From: Agrypnia vestita
Taxonomy: Eukaryota; Arthropoda; Insecta; Trichoptera; Phryganeidae
Direction: 5' to 3'
DNA: 64,000 nucleotides
NCBI GenBank assembly: GCA_016648135.1
Contig: JADDOH010000515.1
Coordinates: forward strand, 62,001-126,000
Below are positions 32,340 to 43,495 of this stretch, piece by piece. The notes below the pieces were generated by a model that saw nothing but the letters and a program-made list of their open reading frames with translations, was not told where the DNA came from and made no database searches. Both the position numbers and the translations under genes were made by a program. How positions within the stretch are numbered: position 1 is the first letter of the stretch; each line of letters opens with the position of its first letter.

Positions 32340-32895
32340 ACGTTCTAAATTTGATTGAATGAAAACAGATTGTTCCATTTAAGCATATATAAAAAGGAAG
32401 GCGTTTGATTTTTCCAGAGTATAAAAATTAATGAACTAAACCTGTCCTTAAAGACAGAAGTTTGGGTCACAGTGGACGAATTTCCACCTCGCGTATATTT
32501 AAGACACATTAATACTGCAGTTGAATTATTTATTCTTGCATAATTAAATCCCCTAGTAAATAAAATGTATTTTTTACTTTTGTGTTTCTATTAATTTACA
32601 AAATGCATTTTTTATTATTAAAATAGATCTCGTTTTTAATTACTTTTTATTTCGTTCAAAAGCTTATAAGTAAGATCGTATTTTTGTAAAAATGTGCGAC
32701 TTAATTACTAAGAGAATATACTTTTTAATAATATTTAGATAGACCTTTTCGCAATTGTTTCAAAATTACAAGCTCGTAGTCATTTTTTTAAACATGTCAT
32801 TCGTATTAAAACCAGCCGTGGCATCAGGTTGAGTGTAAAGAAATTTACGTTGGTTCATGTTTATATATTTTGGTGGTCTGTCTATTTTTCAAAAT
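32340..32895. repeat. dispersed repeat, copy 1 (pair with 61.8 kb)
   Basis: Blocks such as TTCCACCTCGCGTATATTTA, TTATTCTTGCATAATTAA and AACCAGCCGTGGCATCAGG occur in the same order at 61790-62255 with about 75-80% likeness by eye. No terminal repeats or protein could be defined. Confidence 0.65.
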
Positions 32896-33124
32896 CGGTT
32901 CCACTAAAAACAGATCATTCGAGACGATAATGCATCACTCGCCCCAGTCGGCTAGAATAACGAGCTAGCGCCATATTTATGTAAACGACTTATAATCATC
33001 CGTGATGCGTTTTCGTCTCCATGAACAAATGTATGTGACAATAGAATTTTGTGCAAATACCGAAGTGTTATTACAAAAATGGTGATGAAAACTTGCAAAA
33101 GTAGTAACTGGTGATAGGTACTAA

Positions 33125-33430
33125 ATATATTATATTTATTTATTTATAAACGCCCTACAGGGCATACAAACAAATAGGTAAAGTGTACATTTATAGAATG
33201 GATAGTTTATAGAAAAAAATAATAACATATAAAAATAATAATGACATAAAGTGGAAAGAAAATACTTAAAATACAGATGCATATCTATAAAGATAAATAT
33301 AATATAAAGTAAAAAACAGAAGCATAAGAAAAACATAGTATAATAGAAATTCAAAAAAAGTTATAATATAGAGTGAAAAGCAATAGCACAAGCTTAAAAA
33401 GTCATAATATAATAAAAATGTTACATAACA
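33125..33430 (-). mobile_element. retroelement 3' end with TTTA tail
   Basis: The plus-strand TTTATTTATTTATAAACGCC followed by CTACAGGGCATACAAAC resembles 53645-53700 (TTTAACGCCCTTATGGGC). On the minus strand this would be a 3' untranslated end with a GCCCTGTAGGGC-type hairpin just before a (TAAA)n tail. Upstream sequence is purine-rich and non-coding. Confidence 0.5.
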
Positions 33431-33439
33431 GTTAGGTAT

Positions 33440-34900
33440 TTATCTCACTCAACCAACAATCAAAACAAATAAAAATCAATTATTTAAGTCCAATTTAACA
33501 AATACCTACTAGTAACCTTTAAATACACCTTTTAAAATATAAATAATATTATAACGTTGTTGGCAAAGACGTCAAGTTTCTCGTATCTGTTTGCTAGGCT
33601 AGGAAGCCTATATATATTGACTAATTATTCGTTATCTATCTACCCATGTTGCAATTTTATATAAATATAAGATAGGTACTAAAATATATTAAGTTATGTA
33701 TTAGAAGTTAATAAAACATACCTAAACACAACCAGTTTCGATTGCCCTCTACTTCCGACGGCAATTAAATATGTACCTAGGTCTTTTAATACCTACTTAT
33801 GTCACATCTCTTGTTATTTAATTTTGAATATCTCTTATCTTATGTAAATAAAAGAATGAATAATCATATATGCCTAATTAACAGTGGCATGTAGTCAGTA
33901 GGTACTTATAATTGATAATTAAAAATAATTAACTAAAATTTCTACAAAATGAATCCAAATGAAATATGCATCTCGTAAAATTCCTATCGCCTTTATAATC
34001 GTGATATTCTGATCTTAAAATATTTTAACATTCTGTCAGATAAAAATTTAATTTACCAATAAATAAACATTTTTCATTTTAATATATGCAATTCACATGC
34101 TAACAGCACGCGCCAGGTAATTAAATACATATTATAAAATAATCGCGAGACTAGCTACACTATTTAGTCGAATACCTAACACAACATCGGTTAGTGTGCT
34201 GGAAGCGGTCGTACTAAGTACTGAACATCCCTGACTAAATCAGTGCTGGAAATAAGGCTTACTGGTTGAGTTTCAGCAAAGAAAAGCGGTATCGTGAGCA
34301 GTCCAAACGCGTCTATCTAATAAAATATTGGCTAACGCGCTTGGTGTGGTGAAGCTAATTACATCTCAGAAGGTCTAATTTCCACACAATTAATATTGTA
34401 CGCAGCCGAGCGGTTAACATATAATAAGTCAAAGATTTTTTTGGTTCAAATTCATGCGAATAATTCACAGTGATAAACCTCTCACCGGACCTTATGTCGC
34501 TGAATATTTATTATAAAATAAAGCATTTTCATAAAAATATTTAAAAGTTTTATATTGTTCGTTTCTTTAATCACTCTCAAAGGCATCTAAAAAGGATATG
34601 TTATCTTATTAATAATGAGGAATTTTTATCTTTAAATACATCTTGCATATTAGCGTTTACCAATTAGTTTTGGTGAACCGATTGATAATTTGTTTTGGGG
34701 AACATCACTAACGTATATTCAATGAACATTTATTTTATTCCATCCCTATTTTTTATCCATCAGATTTGTACCTATCACTTAATTAATCGTCTTATCAACA
34801 TTTCGATACAGTACCAGGAGTATATTTACATAAATTATGTTGGACGTATATTGAAAGCAGCGTTTTAATGCCCATTTGAAGACAAACAGATGCATTTCAA
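33440..34900. other. spacer or intron, nothing recognised
   Basis: No gene or repeat copy is supported. It is the first part of the intron following the 35-kb exon if that gene model is right (transcribed leftwards). Confidence 0.4.
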
Positions 34901-34933
34901 GAATAGTCACGTAGATGAAGAGGAATAGGTTAC

Positions 34934-35604
34934 CTGGACAGCATCGCAGCATCAGAACACTGCAGATGATGAGCAGCCAGGGCCGCGGCCTCCAGCACCG
35001 CCCTCGGAGGACTGCCAGCCCGCGGCACGCATCCCTGAAGCCCCTGCTTCCTCGGCTCGCTCCTGCTCAGTATGCTGGAGATGGAAAACGAGGTGTACCC
35101 CGAGGTCTGCCCGCCCCCCAGCTTGGGAGAGTTCTGCGTCATGTCCTTGCTAATGTCTTCCTTCATCTTCAAGCTGGCTCCGATGTGCTTGTCTATACTC
35201 TCTTTGTCTTTAGACACGGGGGACAGTTCGCAGACGTCTTTGATCTTGAAGTTGGTGACCCGCTCCTTGGACGCCGCCTTCAATTGCTCCGATTTGTTTT
35301 CCGCGGCGAAGTTGTAATTTGGACTGCTGGACCTGAAGCTAATCAGATCCCCGGGTAAATTTCTGTATTTCGACAAGCCGCTTTGGCTGTTCTCTATGAC
35401 TTTGCTTTCGTGGGACTTCGGAATGAAGATGGGCGATTTTCTTCCCCCGTTTATGGTGTAGTTTTGCGCTACGTTTTGAGGGGAGCTCGGAGCTGTCAGA
35501 ACGTTGCCGGTAGCTCTGAATTTGCTGGGTACTTCGGGACTGTTCGGTTCAGACACGACGTTGACTTCAATATCTAGTTCATCCTGCGATGAAGGCGAAT
35601 TCAT
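34934..35604 (-). CDS. first coding exon of a probable NK-like homeobox repressor
   Basis: The minus-strand ATG at 35604 has an in-frame TAG three codons upstream and an ACCACA context, so it is a good start. The exon encodes 223 residues plus two bases and ends at TCCAG|GTAACC, a strong donor (intron from 34933). The protein is Ser/Pro/Lys-rich and mostly disordered, starts MNSPSSQDELDIEVNVVSEP, and carries TSFSISSILSR at about residues 170-180. FSISSIL fits the eh1/TN motif (FSIxxIL), which recruits Groucho-type corepressors in NK, HMX, bagpipe and other homeobox proteins and in some Fox proteins. An Ala/Leu-rich helix follows. Codon use and GC content rise over the neighbours. No homeodomain follows within the window. 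Class (HMX, NK3/bagpipe, NK7) is unresolved. Confidence 0.8.
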
Positions 35605-37600
35605 TGTGGTCTAAAATGACTTCAAATATTTTGTCTCGAAATGATTTGTTTGTTGTTAGTTTTTCATATTTGATCGAATGCTTCCTTTCGCTGTTTATTT
35701 TACCTTAAACTGAAAACTTTAATTGTAATTGTATTTAATTTGAATCAAATTTGCTCCGCCGCCAGTTTAATTCAATATCGCTCTAGGAATAATAATAGCG
35801 TTCCACCCCTATCACTTCACATTAATCAGACTGTATTTAATTACATTTAAAACGGATAGTCAAAGTTGGCCGGTCGCGACGAAGCCCCGTCAAACATTAT
35901 CTGTCAAATCAGCAGGCACTAAATTGTGTTCAACAGTCAAATTAAGCGACCCACCGTCGTTAATGCGGTTAAAAATTCAAACGCGCCCCCGAAAGTTTAT
36001 TGCATTACCCGCCTCATAATTCGAAACTATGTTCGGCCATAGAAAACATCTGCTCCGAGATGGCCGGCGAAGATACGGCGGAATGTTTTGGCAGAAGAGT
36101 TTACAGCCCGCAACAACAAATTCGGGAATATTCAAATATCCACGAGGGGTTGGTTAGTCATGAATATGCAAAGGGCTAATTTCCTCGCCGAACAGAGAGC
36201 CCACATTACTCAAAAGGGCATCCCAGCGTTTCGAGTTCAGGATCCAATTTGGCCGGTTATCACAGATCTATACTTAATCGGTTCTCATCTGACATTGTGC
36301 CGCTTCATTCATCGACAGCGACCCTGTTTGGAGTATCAAATGCCACCAGCTCCATCGTCCGCAATTAGTGCGGTCTCCACCGTCAAAACACAACAATGTA
36401 GCGGAGATCTTATCGGCGATTATGACGATGATTACTTTCTAAACTCCTTTTGTGTGTTTTTTGTCGTTTTTAAACCCTTACCGGTCGAGGGTGGCTTTTT
36501 TGGTCACTGAAACGTAATACCTCCTCGTAGGGAAACGATTTTGAACAAACGTATCGTCGATTGCTCCGCGTTTATTAGATGTAACACAATCTTTTTGTGT
36601 GTGCGGGAATATCGGGCTATCGATTACGGACGGTTTGGGGAATCTCTTTCAAACGCCACGATGGCTTTTCGCTTCAAATTAACCACGAGACAATGGTGAT
36701 TCTAAAAGAGCGGAAAGACACTTCGTGTTTAGTTAACTTTCTCGGGTTTGATTCGCTTGACTCCTATTTTAGTACTATTAGTTTTCAAGTGTTTAAATCC
36801 GTTAAGTGAAGCACTTTCAAGATAAGGAAATATCGGTCGCTTTCTTTTGCCACGTTGATATTTGATTGTACCGAGTCGTCGAAGCTTTGTTTAGCCTTGT
36901 GTTTATTGCACGTTGGTCAAAATCTGTCAACACGGTGTTGTTTTCGGGTACCTACGGCAAAACGGCATCGAGTGCACCAGAATTCACCCGAATTCCGCGC
37001 ATCAAACACGAGGTAGGTACTCCTGGTGAAACAAACAGCCCCCGGCTAGTCAATGGAAGCCCGAACACGGACATGGATGTTGACAGACATTCACGAATCG
37101 GCCGCTTTGGGCTACAGATTTCGATCTACATGCATAAACGGGCCGACGACAGTAATACACCGGTTTCGTCAATGTTTTGTCCGGTTTGTGCAAACATGCC
37201 GTCACTGACGAATCACCACAATTTATTCAGTTAATTTTAGATCATTCAAATGTGTGTACTTTTATCACTGTTGTTTAAGCACAGAATCGTTTAAAATTGT
37301 CAAAAATCACTCAGATAATTATGTTTAAATTAACACTCGAGAATCTTTGAGTTTTTTCAAAATAAGATGAAAAAAATTGATTATTTTTTATAACTTTTTT
37401 ACACCACTTTAACGATTCGATAACACTTGACAAATATAAACGTTTTTTTTTTTAAATAAATAGTTAATTCGATTTCACATCACCGAAGTCCGAATATTTC
37501 CAAAGTTGCCCAGACTCATGCGAATCCATTTAGAGGACCCACGTCACGAATCCGCAACTGTCAATCTTTGAGCAACCGCTGCTGTTAAATGTGCTGGGCT
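35605..37600 (-). promoter_or_regulatory. repeat-poor upstream region of the 35-kb gene
   Basis: This is the longest stretch without recognisable repeats. Base composition is balanced and several open frames occur by chance (for example 36088-36510). It contains POU/homeobox-like words such as ATGAATATGCAAAG near 36161. Given its position it is likely to hold 5' untranslated sequence, promoter and enhancers. That is inference from position only. Confidence 0.4.
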
Positions 37601-37604
37601 ACTG

Positions 37605-37785
37605 AAAATAGGGGAGAACCCGCCGCCCCCCGGAGGGGCGGGGCCTCCGCGCCGTCGACACCCCCGAGCGAGACGCGCGCCGCGCCGTCCCTGTCCATCC
37701 CCTAAACGCGGCCGCCGTCCCGCTCGCGCTCGCGCGCCGCGCGCAGCGGCGTCCCTGTCTGGCGCAGGGGTGGCGACGCGCCTGA
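37605..37785. promoter_or_regulatory. CpG-rich island
   Basis: An extreme GC-rich block with dense CG dinucleotides (for example GCTCGCGCTCGCGCGCCGCG) stands in AT-rich DNA about 2 kb upstream of the eh1-motif exon. It may mark the promoter or a 5' exon of that gene. Translations on both strands are low-complexity and not convincing. Confidence 0.4.
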
Positions 37786-37969
37786 AACGGAATTCGTAGA
37801 TTAGATTTCTGCCTCATTTTTTTTATTTTCGTTGACACCCCGGGTGTCGGAATTCCTTTATTTGGAAACGGCAGTGAGTGTGTAGGCTTTTTTATTACGT
37901 GTGTAAATATTTGGAGGCAGCGCGATCGCCGAGTCAAGACTCGCGAAGGGGATGGGAGACACAAGCCCG

Positions 37970-38640
37970 CTGGAATTATATCCGCCTTGTGGGGGCTCGT
38001 GATTGTAGGGATGAAATTTAAGCAACAACTTTCTTGTCACTAGTTAAATTATTATTAAACAATTATTTACGCTATTATTATCAGCAATTACATTTTATTA
38101 TTTTTTTATTTTTAACAAGTAGACCATCAACAGGTCATTATGACCCTAATCGATGGTCCTAGAGTGACATTAAAGTACAAAATATGAATATTTTGTGAAC
38201 ATTTAAATATGATATAGTTACATGATACGCTTTTTATTAATAATTTATAATTTATAATGAATTGAATATGATATATGTAGTTACACAATATTATTAATAA
38301 AATAATTAATAAAATAAATTGAGAATATCATTCAGACTAACGCAAATCACTAAATACAATTTTAGGAATAAGTTCCAGGTTAATAAGTTTTTAAATAATA
38401 CACTTTTTGTGATAAATAGAAATAAATAATGATAGAGTGAATTGTAAATAATATTTAGAAAAAAAATTTCAAACCAATAAATAGTTTAATGTTTCTTTTC
38501 ATAAAATATTTTTTTATGTAAAAAAAATATTGAACTATTTACTTGTGTGGTTATTCATTGTTAATTAAATTAAACACAAAAATTTACTCGGTTTAAACTA
38601 ATATATCTTTAGAACAAATATTTATTACCTTTCTTTAACT
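37970..38640. other. AT-rich spacer
   Basis: At 38100-38160 a TTTATTTTTAACAAGTAGACC stretch with the hairpin GGTCATTATGACC looks like another retroelement tail. Otherwise nothing is supported. Confidence 0.35.
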
Positions 38641-38945
38641 CGTAGCGTCTGCGGTTTGTTGTTTGCCGGAAAAACATTGGATCGATTTTTAACCCTTTTC
38701 CCGTGATCCAATCGAGCTAAAACTTTGCAGGCAAACTTATGGCGATGCTAAAAATGATCTAACAAATTATCGTATACAATATTTAGTAATTATAGTATAA
38801 TTTTGGATTTTTCGAAATTTAAATGTTTTTTTCAAATTGGAATCAATACAAATGAGTAATGACCCCGACGCGTGCAGTAGGCACGAAACCTGATTCAATG
38901 AGAAAGGGAGTATAATAAAAACTTGGTCTTTATGGGTTAGTTTTT
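38640..38945 (+). repeat. unclassified dispersed repeat, copy 2
   Basis: Matches 53090-53620 in the same orientation, with deletions: TAGCGTCTGC, GATCGATTTTTAACCCTTTT, CGTGATCCAATCGAGCT, TTCAAATTGGAATCA and GGGAGTATAATAAAAACTTG. The last block seems to be one end of the element in all three copies. Confidence 0.7.
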
Positions 38946-39275
38946 TATGAACAAGTTAGGAGTGAGTGTAATACCAGGTTGTAGCGAGGTAGATAGAATA
39001 AAGAAAGGACCGCTAAGCTGGTTTCGTATGTCGAAGAAAGGAGAGTTAAGAAAATATATGAGGCGAGTGTTAAAGGCAGTAGAAATAGAGGGCGTCCGCG
39101 AAAGACCTGGCACGATCAGATAATATTGGAGGATGGCCTCGTTAAAAGCCTCAACCGTAGAGCATGCATGGAAGATGTCGAAGCAGCCGAAGCAAAATTG
39201 GTGTGCGAAGATAGAGAAATGTGGTGTTCCATCCTATCTGCCTACACCTGTGGGGAAAAGACGTGATGGGTAGTT
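38946..39275 (+). mobile_element. LINE C-terminal fragment (GTAA-tail family)
   Basis: The plus strand contains GAGTGTAATACCAGGTTG..., then a GAGGGCGTCCGCGAAAGACC block, CTCGTTAAAAGCCTCAACCG and a terminal GTGATGGGTAGTTAATTA, matching the antisense copies at 14.2 and 54.6 kb. Stops and shifts break the frame. The end TGATGGGTAGTT corresponds to the tetranucleotide tail position in the other copies. Confidence 0.7.
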
Positions 39276-39279
39276 AATT

Positions 39280-40450
39280 ACTTTTTTTTTAGTTTAGTTA
39301 GTTTTTGTAACTAACTAAACGATTTCGGAACCAACGTTTCTTTTTTTCAGATTAAAATACAAACTAAACATTACAAAACACCTGCCGTATGACATTATTT
39401 TCAATTTCTTTTAATTATTTTTTGTTTTTTTTTTTATTTATATAAAATATTTCAGTTTTAATGTTTTTTTTTTAATTGGGGACATGACGTTGCCATTATT
39501 TGTATTAAATGTATGTGTTATCAACGTATCTGTATGTGTCCTTTTAATTAAAAAAATAAATAGTCATTTTGCCTTACCGGCTTTGAGAACTAGTGTTCAA
39601 AAATAAAATTTGTTACTGTAATGTATCTGTCGGAATGAATGAGAGAGACAGACAGTATGAGAGAGTGAATGAGTATTAATAGGGACGCGCCATATTGACG
39701 AGTCCTCTTACAATTAAACTGCCACGTCAGTAACAACTTGTTAAGCTACCAATAAACCGTATTAATATTTTCGCGTGGAACACCATTGTTACAAGTACCT
39801 AAATAAATTATATTCCAGCGGAACATACCTAAGAGTTTGTCTAGATCCCCGATTTCTTAGAAGATACATATTCTTAGTGTTAAGATGAGGACATCCCAAC
39901 TGGCGTAGCCGGATATTACAATCGGCACAAAAAAATATCACAGTTACCCACATTTGTGTATAAACGGAACATTAGTGATGGTTAAACCGTTATTTTAACC
40001 GGTTGTTTTCGGTACAGTATTGTATTGTATCGATGATTGAAAACTAAGATAAATTTGTTGTCTAGTATCGATGGTTGCCCGTCGAATTGCAAAAAAATCA
40101 GTTGCCAGTGATCGACGCAATCAGATACAAATCTCAAATAACGGTTAGTGTGTTTATCAGTTAAAATACCATCACTATGGAACGTATAAACGGAAAGCCA
40201 TACATAATACTAGGTTACACGGATTTACGTAATTTTAAACAAATAAATATAAATTTTTCAAAATTTCCTTGTGAACCATTGTGAATTTTTTTTTTTTTAA
40301 ATATTAATACTCTACTTTCACTTATTGTTATTCATAATAATTACTAGCCCTTAAACCATGAAAAATCACGAAACATAATAATAATTAATAACGACCCTTT
40401 CGTGTAACCCGAGCCGTGCGCAGATTGTCGTGTAACAAAATGAGATTAGC
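39280..40450. other. AT-rich spacer
   Basis: A TAACTAAACTA/TAGTTTAGTTAG inverted pair lies at 39290-39320 and homopolymer T runs near 39424. No gene is supported. Confidence 0.4.
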
Positions 40451-40457
40451 GACCAGT

Positions 40458-40750
40458 ATTTAAGTTAAATAAAACGGATATTTCATGCAAACCGAATATT
40501 TTACAGAGAAGCCCTGTTGTAATTAGTACACATTGCACACTGGCGACCTCTATCGTAGAAGAAGTAAACACTCCACAACAAAGTGCATATAATTTACGAC
40601 CTCGGAAGAAATAATCAGTTCGGCCTACATCTCCGCCGTGACAGGACGCTCTCCTGATGAAGCTGAATAAGACTTCGGCAAAACGTCGAGATTTGCTTCT
40701 CTGTAAAATATATGGTTAGTATAAAATATCCGTTTCATTTAACACTTAAA
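40458..40750. mobile_element. hammerhead element (family 4) with 55-bp inverted ends
   Basis: Inverted ends (AAAACGGATATTTCATGC and TATTTTACAGAGAAG on the left; CTTCTCTGTAAAATATATGG and AAATATCCGTTTCATTT on the right) enclose about 180 bp. A single hammerhead core lies next to the right end. It is shorter and asymmetric compared with the paired-core palindromes. Confidence 0.75.
40650..40691 (+). ncRNA. hammerhead motif, GAAA box mutated
   Basis: TCTC and GAGA form helix I, CTGATGA is intact, GCTGAA and TTCGGC form a six-pair helix II with one G-T, and ACGT and the GTC cleavage triplet follow. The GAAAC box reads AAAAC. Apart from that single change the motif is complete. Confidence 0.7.
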
Positions 40751-41164
40751 TATGTCCCAACGACCGTAATAATACCTTAACTCTTTAATCATCTGTGTTG
40801 TTGTTGTAATTCCAGCCAACGGACAAATAGACATTCGAAATTATAATAGTTGATAATGTTTTCAATGCTGACACATTATCTTCAGTAATTATTACAAAAT
40901 TTAAATATGCTAGTATAAAACCTTTTTTTTAATTATTTTTTTATCAAAACATCAAATTATATTATGATTTTTAAATTTTGTGAAAAAAATAAACTATGTG
41001 AAAAGATACTCTACGTGAGTTTAATAATAATTTTACATTTTATACTTCTAAGTTGCGAGAGTAACAGAATCTCTCATTTAACATCTTCTAAGTATTAAAC
41101 TTTACTACTTAGAAGATGTAAAATATAAAATTATAATGAATCTCACGAAGAGGTAACATACCGT

Positions 41165-41600
41165 TCCGGGACGTGCTTGTGGGAGGCAAAAGAAATACTA
41201 AAAACAATTTAAAGTTTTTATCAATTTACCAAAAAATCACTGGACACGAATTCATTTTTAAATTTACAGCCACTAAATTTTTTTAGAATACTTCACACAT
41301 TTATTACGACATTGTTTCTTAATCGCACTAATTACGCTTTTTCTATCGCTTCGGTCACTTTCGAGGGTATTCCGTTCAATTTTCCCACGTAGGTACTTAA
41401 CCTGATATTTGTCACTCGGTTTGTACTCTCCACGCGACCCTTGCCTTTTATACAGAACATGTTAGTTTCGCGATGCCTCGAGAATTTATCATACATTTCT
41501 AGTATTTACTCGACTTTTCCAGTATTTACGAGAATGTTCTAGTCGATTCTAGAATTTTCCAGGGTGTTCAACAGTATTGTGAAGTCTTTGGTAGTTTTTG
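41165..41600 (-). mobile_element. LTR-like element with heat-shock-like sites
   Basis: On the minus strand it ends with the family block (GCCTCCCACAAGCACGTCCC, compare 23.4 kb). Further upstream in its own direction come CTTTTATACAG (a TATA-like site in reverse: CTGTATAAAAGG), GAATGTTCTAG and TTCTAGAATTTTC (41547-41559), an alternating TTC/GAA triplet array. No coding interior was found. Confidence 0.6.
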
Positions 41601-42309
41601 TTACTGCGTAATTCCTTGGGATCCATTATCTCGATACAATTCTTTATCGTCGTGAATAATCTCTACAACGTTAACGCTAATTCCATCGATAGTATTTTAT
41701 TATATTTATTTATTCTTAAAGTAGGTAGGTAATACAATAATTTTTGTATTTCCTAATATATTCATTTTTGCATTAGATACACCTGAGTAAATTAAATTTT
41801 TTATTCAAAAGTAAGTAACATGTATTTATTTATTTTTTTATTAAATCACCTTTTATGGTTTTCGTCCCTAATATCCCCTGGTAGTTTTCTATCTTTTTTT
41901 GCGGAATGGTAATTTATTTCACATTTTCTTCTTGTACAGTGATCATGTTCATGTTGTTTTTTTTTTCTTAGTGATTCAAAATAAAGGACAAATTATTTTT
42001 CACTTCGACACAACGTGGGCCGATGTTGACAACCAATCTGATCTGAGTATAGCTCCAACCGCTAAAGAGAATGTATAATATTACAACCGATTGCACTAGC
42101 GGTATCAGCACAAAGTCACCTGCCCGCTTTACTCTCTATACCTACCTACGCGCTTTTGGCCCAATTTCCCAATGCATATTAAAATGGGATTTTCACATTA
42201 CCGGCTAGTGTTTAAATAGTTCGTGTGACGCAGACGAGGTATCTAAATAATTTGATCCACGCCAGACATTTTCCCATGTCAACAAATCGCTTGACTTTTT
42301 TATATCACT

Positions 42310-42340
42310 TTATATATATATATATATATATGTTAAATCT
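42310..42340. repeat. (TA)n microsatellite
   Basis: A run of alternating TA directly precedes the Penelope-type fragment. Confidence 0.85.
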
Positions 42341-42361
42341 AAGGCTTTCACGGGTACAATA

Positions 42362-42589
42362 TGTGTTAGTTCTAACTACTTTGACAATTCAAAAGTAGTT
42401 GCCAGCCTCAATAATGAAACATTTAGAATCTACAGAGAGGCAATTGAAATAAATAAAGGAAATAGTAATATAATGAACAACAGAGACGCTAGCATTCGAC
42501 TTCCGACCGCATGGAGTAACATTCTTAATAATAATAATCAAATTTCTAATACAAATAATATTAATAATAATAACCAGAAATCACGATGA
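42362..42589 (+). pseudogene. Penelope-like element, C-terminal coding end
   Basis: The open frame to the TGA at 42587-42589 reads NSKVVASLNNETFRIYREAI, then EINKGNSNIMNNRDASIRLP, TAWSNIL and an Asn-rich tail. The pattern '(K)V(I/V)A...N...YREAIEI...NR(E/D)...LxxxW' is the usual last part of Penelope-like proteins, after the GIY-YIG endonuclease. Reverse transcriptase and endonuclease cores are missing. About 230 bp downstream lies an intact hammerhead motif, as expected for the 3' terminal region of such elements, which links the hammerhead palindromes in this window to this class. The AAT-rich end may be a microsatellite expansion. Confidence 0.75.
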
Positions 42590-42818
42590 AAACAGCGAAG
42601 CAATTAGAAAATCCAACCTTTTCAACATTGTATAATGACGATAATAAAGTAAAAATATACGGATTATTAGAAGCCGAGCAAAACTCATAAACGGCGTCGC
42701 TGGAGAAACCCACTCCTCCACAAACACCTGACGCAGAATTTTTCAAACTTTCACTTGACGGTGAGTTCCGGACCCAAACGGTTGTACGCTTTTTGGAGAA
42801 GCAGCTCATCGACAAGGC

Positions 42819-42858
42819 GCCCTGAAGATGAACAGTAAGATCTGTTCGAAACGTCGGC
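42819..42858 (+). ncRNA. complete hammerhead ribozyme motif
   Basis: GCC, CTGAAGA, a perfect six-pair helix II (GAACAG/CTGTTC with loop TAAGAT), GAAAC, the self-complementary ACGT, cleavage triplet GTC (42853-42855) and GGC pairing with GCC. All invariant positions are present. It sits downstream of the Penelope-type coding end on the same strand. Confidence 0.85.
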
Positions 42859-42889
42859 AGACGACTGGTCCTGACGACCAGAATTTGAC

Positions 42890-42966
42890 GCGGGTTACCC
42901 CCAAAGTAGTTAGAACTAACATATATATATATGTATATATATATAGTATATATATATATATATATC

Positions 42967-43018
<52 letters not shown>

Positions 43019-43065
43019 TATATAATATATATCTATGTTAGTTCTAACTACTTTGGGGGTAACCT
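42890..43065. repeat. inverted repeat around (TA)n
   Basis: The 19-base word CAAAGTAGTTAGAACTAAC (42904-42922) is inverted at 43036-43058, around about 110 bp of TATATA-rich sequence. The same word, in the second orientation, also occurs at 42364-42382 in the Penelope-type coding end. The flanks GGTTACCC and GGGTAACC extend the match. Confidence 0.85.
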
Positions 43066-43189
43066 GCGTATATTTCGTTTTATATATATTGTTGTAGTTT
43101 TATTGATTGTTGACTTTCATATTTGATTTGATAACTATTATTTCTTCTTCTTCAAATGTAGTAAATTTATTTTGTGGTAACATAATTAT

Positions 43190-43300
43190 AATTAATATAA
43201 ATTAACTTTGTTTAAACCACTTATTTATTGAAACATGTTGATTTTTTTCAATAAATAAGTGGTTTAAACAAAGTTAATTTATATTAATTATAACTATTAT
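43190..43300. mobile_element. inverted end of family 1 hammerhead element
   Basis: TTAACTTTGTTTAAACCACT, TATTTATTGAAACATGTTGA and their inverted copy AAGTGGTTTAAACAAAGTTA match the outer arms of the 5.36-5.71 kb palindrome. The CTGATGA box is absent, so this is an end-only derivative. Confidence 0.65.
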
Positions 43301-43309
43301 TTCATTTGA

Positions 43310-43495
43310 TGTAATTTTGTTATACTTTATGTTATTCACTTAATGTTTTATCTTTCTATATATATCACTTTATTAATTGTTTTTGATAGAATTATACCTT
43401 ATCTCCTTTTTCATTATTACCTATCAATCTATACATCTTTATATACATTGTTTTTTAATGGTACTTTGTACCGTGTATTAAATAAATAAATAAAT
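43310..43495 (+). mobile_element. retroelement 3' end with (TAAA)n tail
   Basis: The stretch ends GGTACTTTGTACCGTGTATT followed by AAATAAATAAATAAAT. The GGTACTTTGTACC hairpin immediately before the tail resembles the hairpin-plus-tail ends at 33.1 and 53.6 kb. Confidence 0.5.

Noticed and set aside
34915..35358. 147-codon plus-strand frame over the 35-kb exon
   Set aside because: It is the antisense shadow of the minus-strand exon, which has the start context, eh1 motif and splice donor.
36088..36510. 140-codon open frame as a gene
   Set aside because: The peptide is unrecognisable, has no splice or start context and lies in the presumed upstream region of the minus-strand gene.
37599..37964. 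121-codon Arg-rich frame in the CpG island
   Set aside because: It is low-complexity and follows from CG-rich composition; there is no independent coding evidence.
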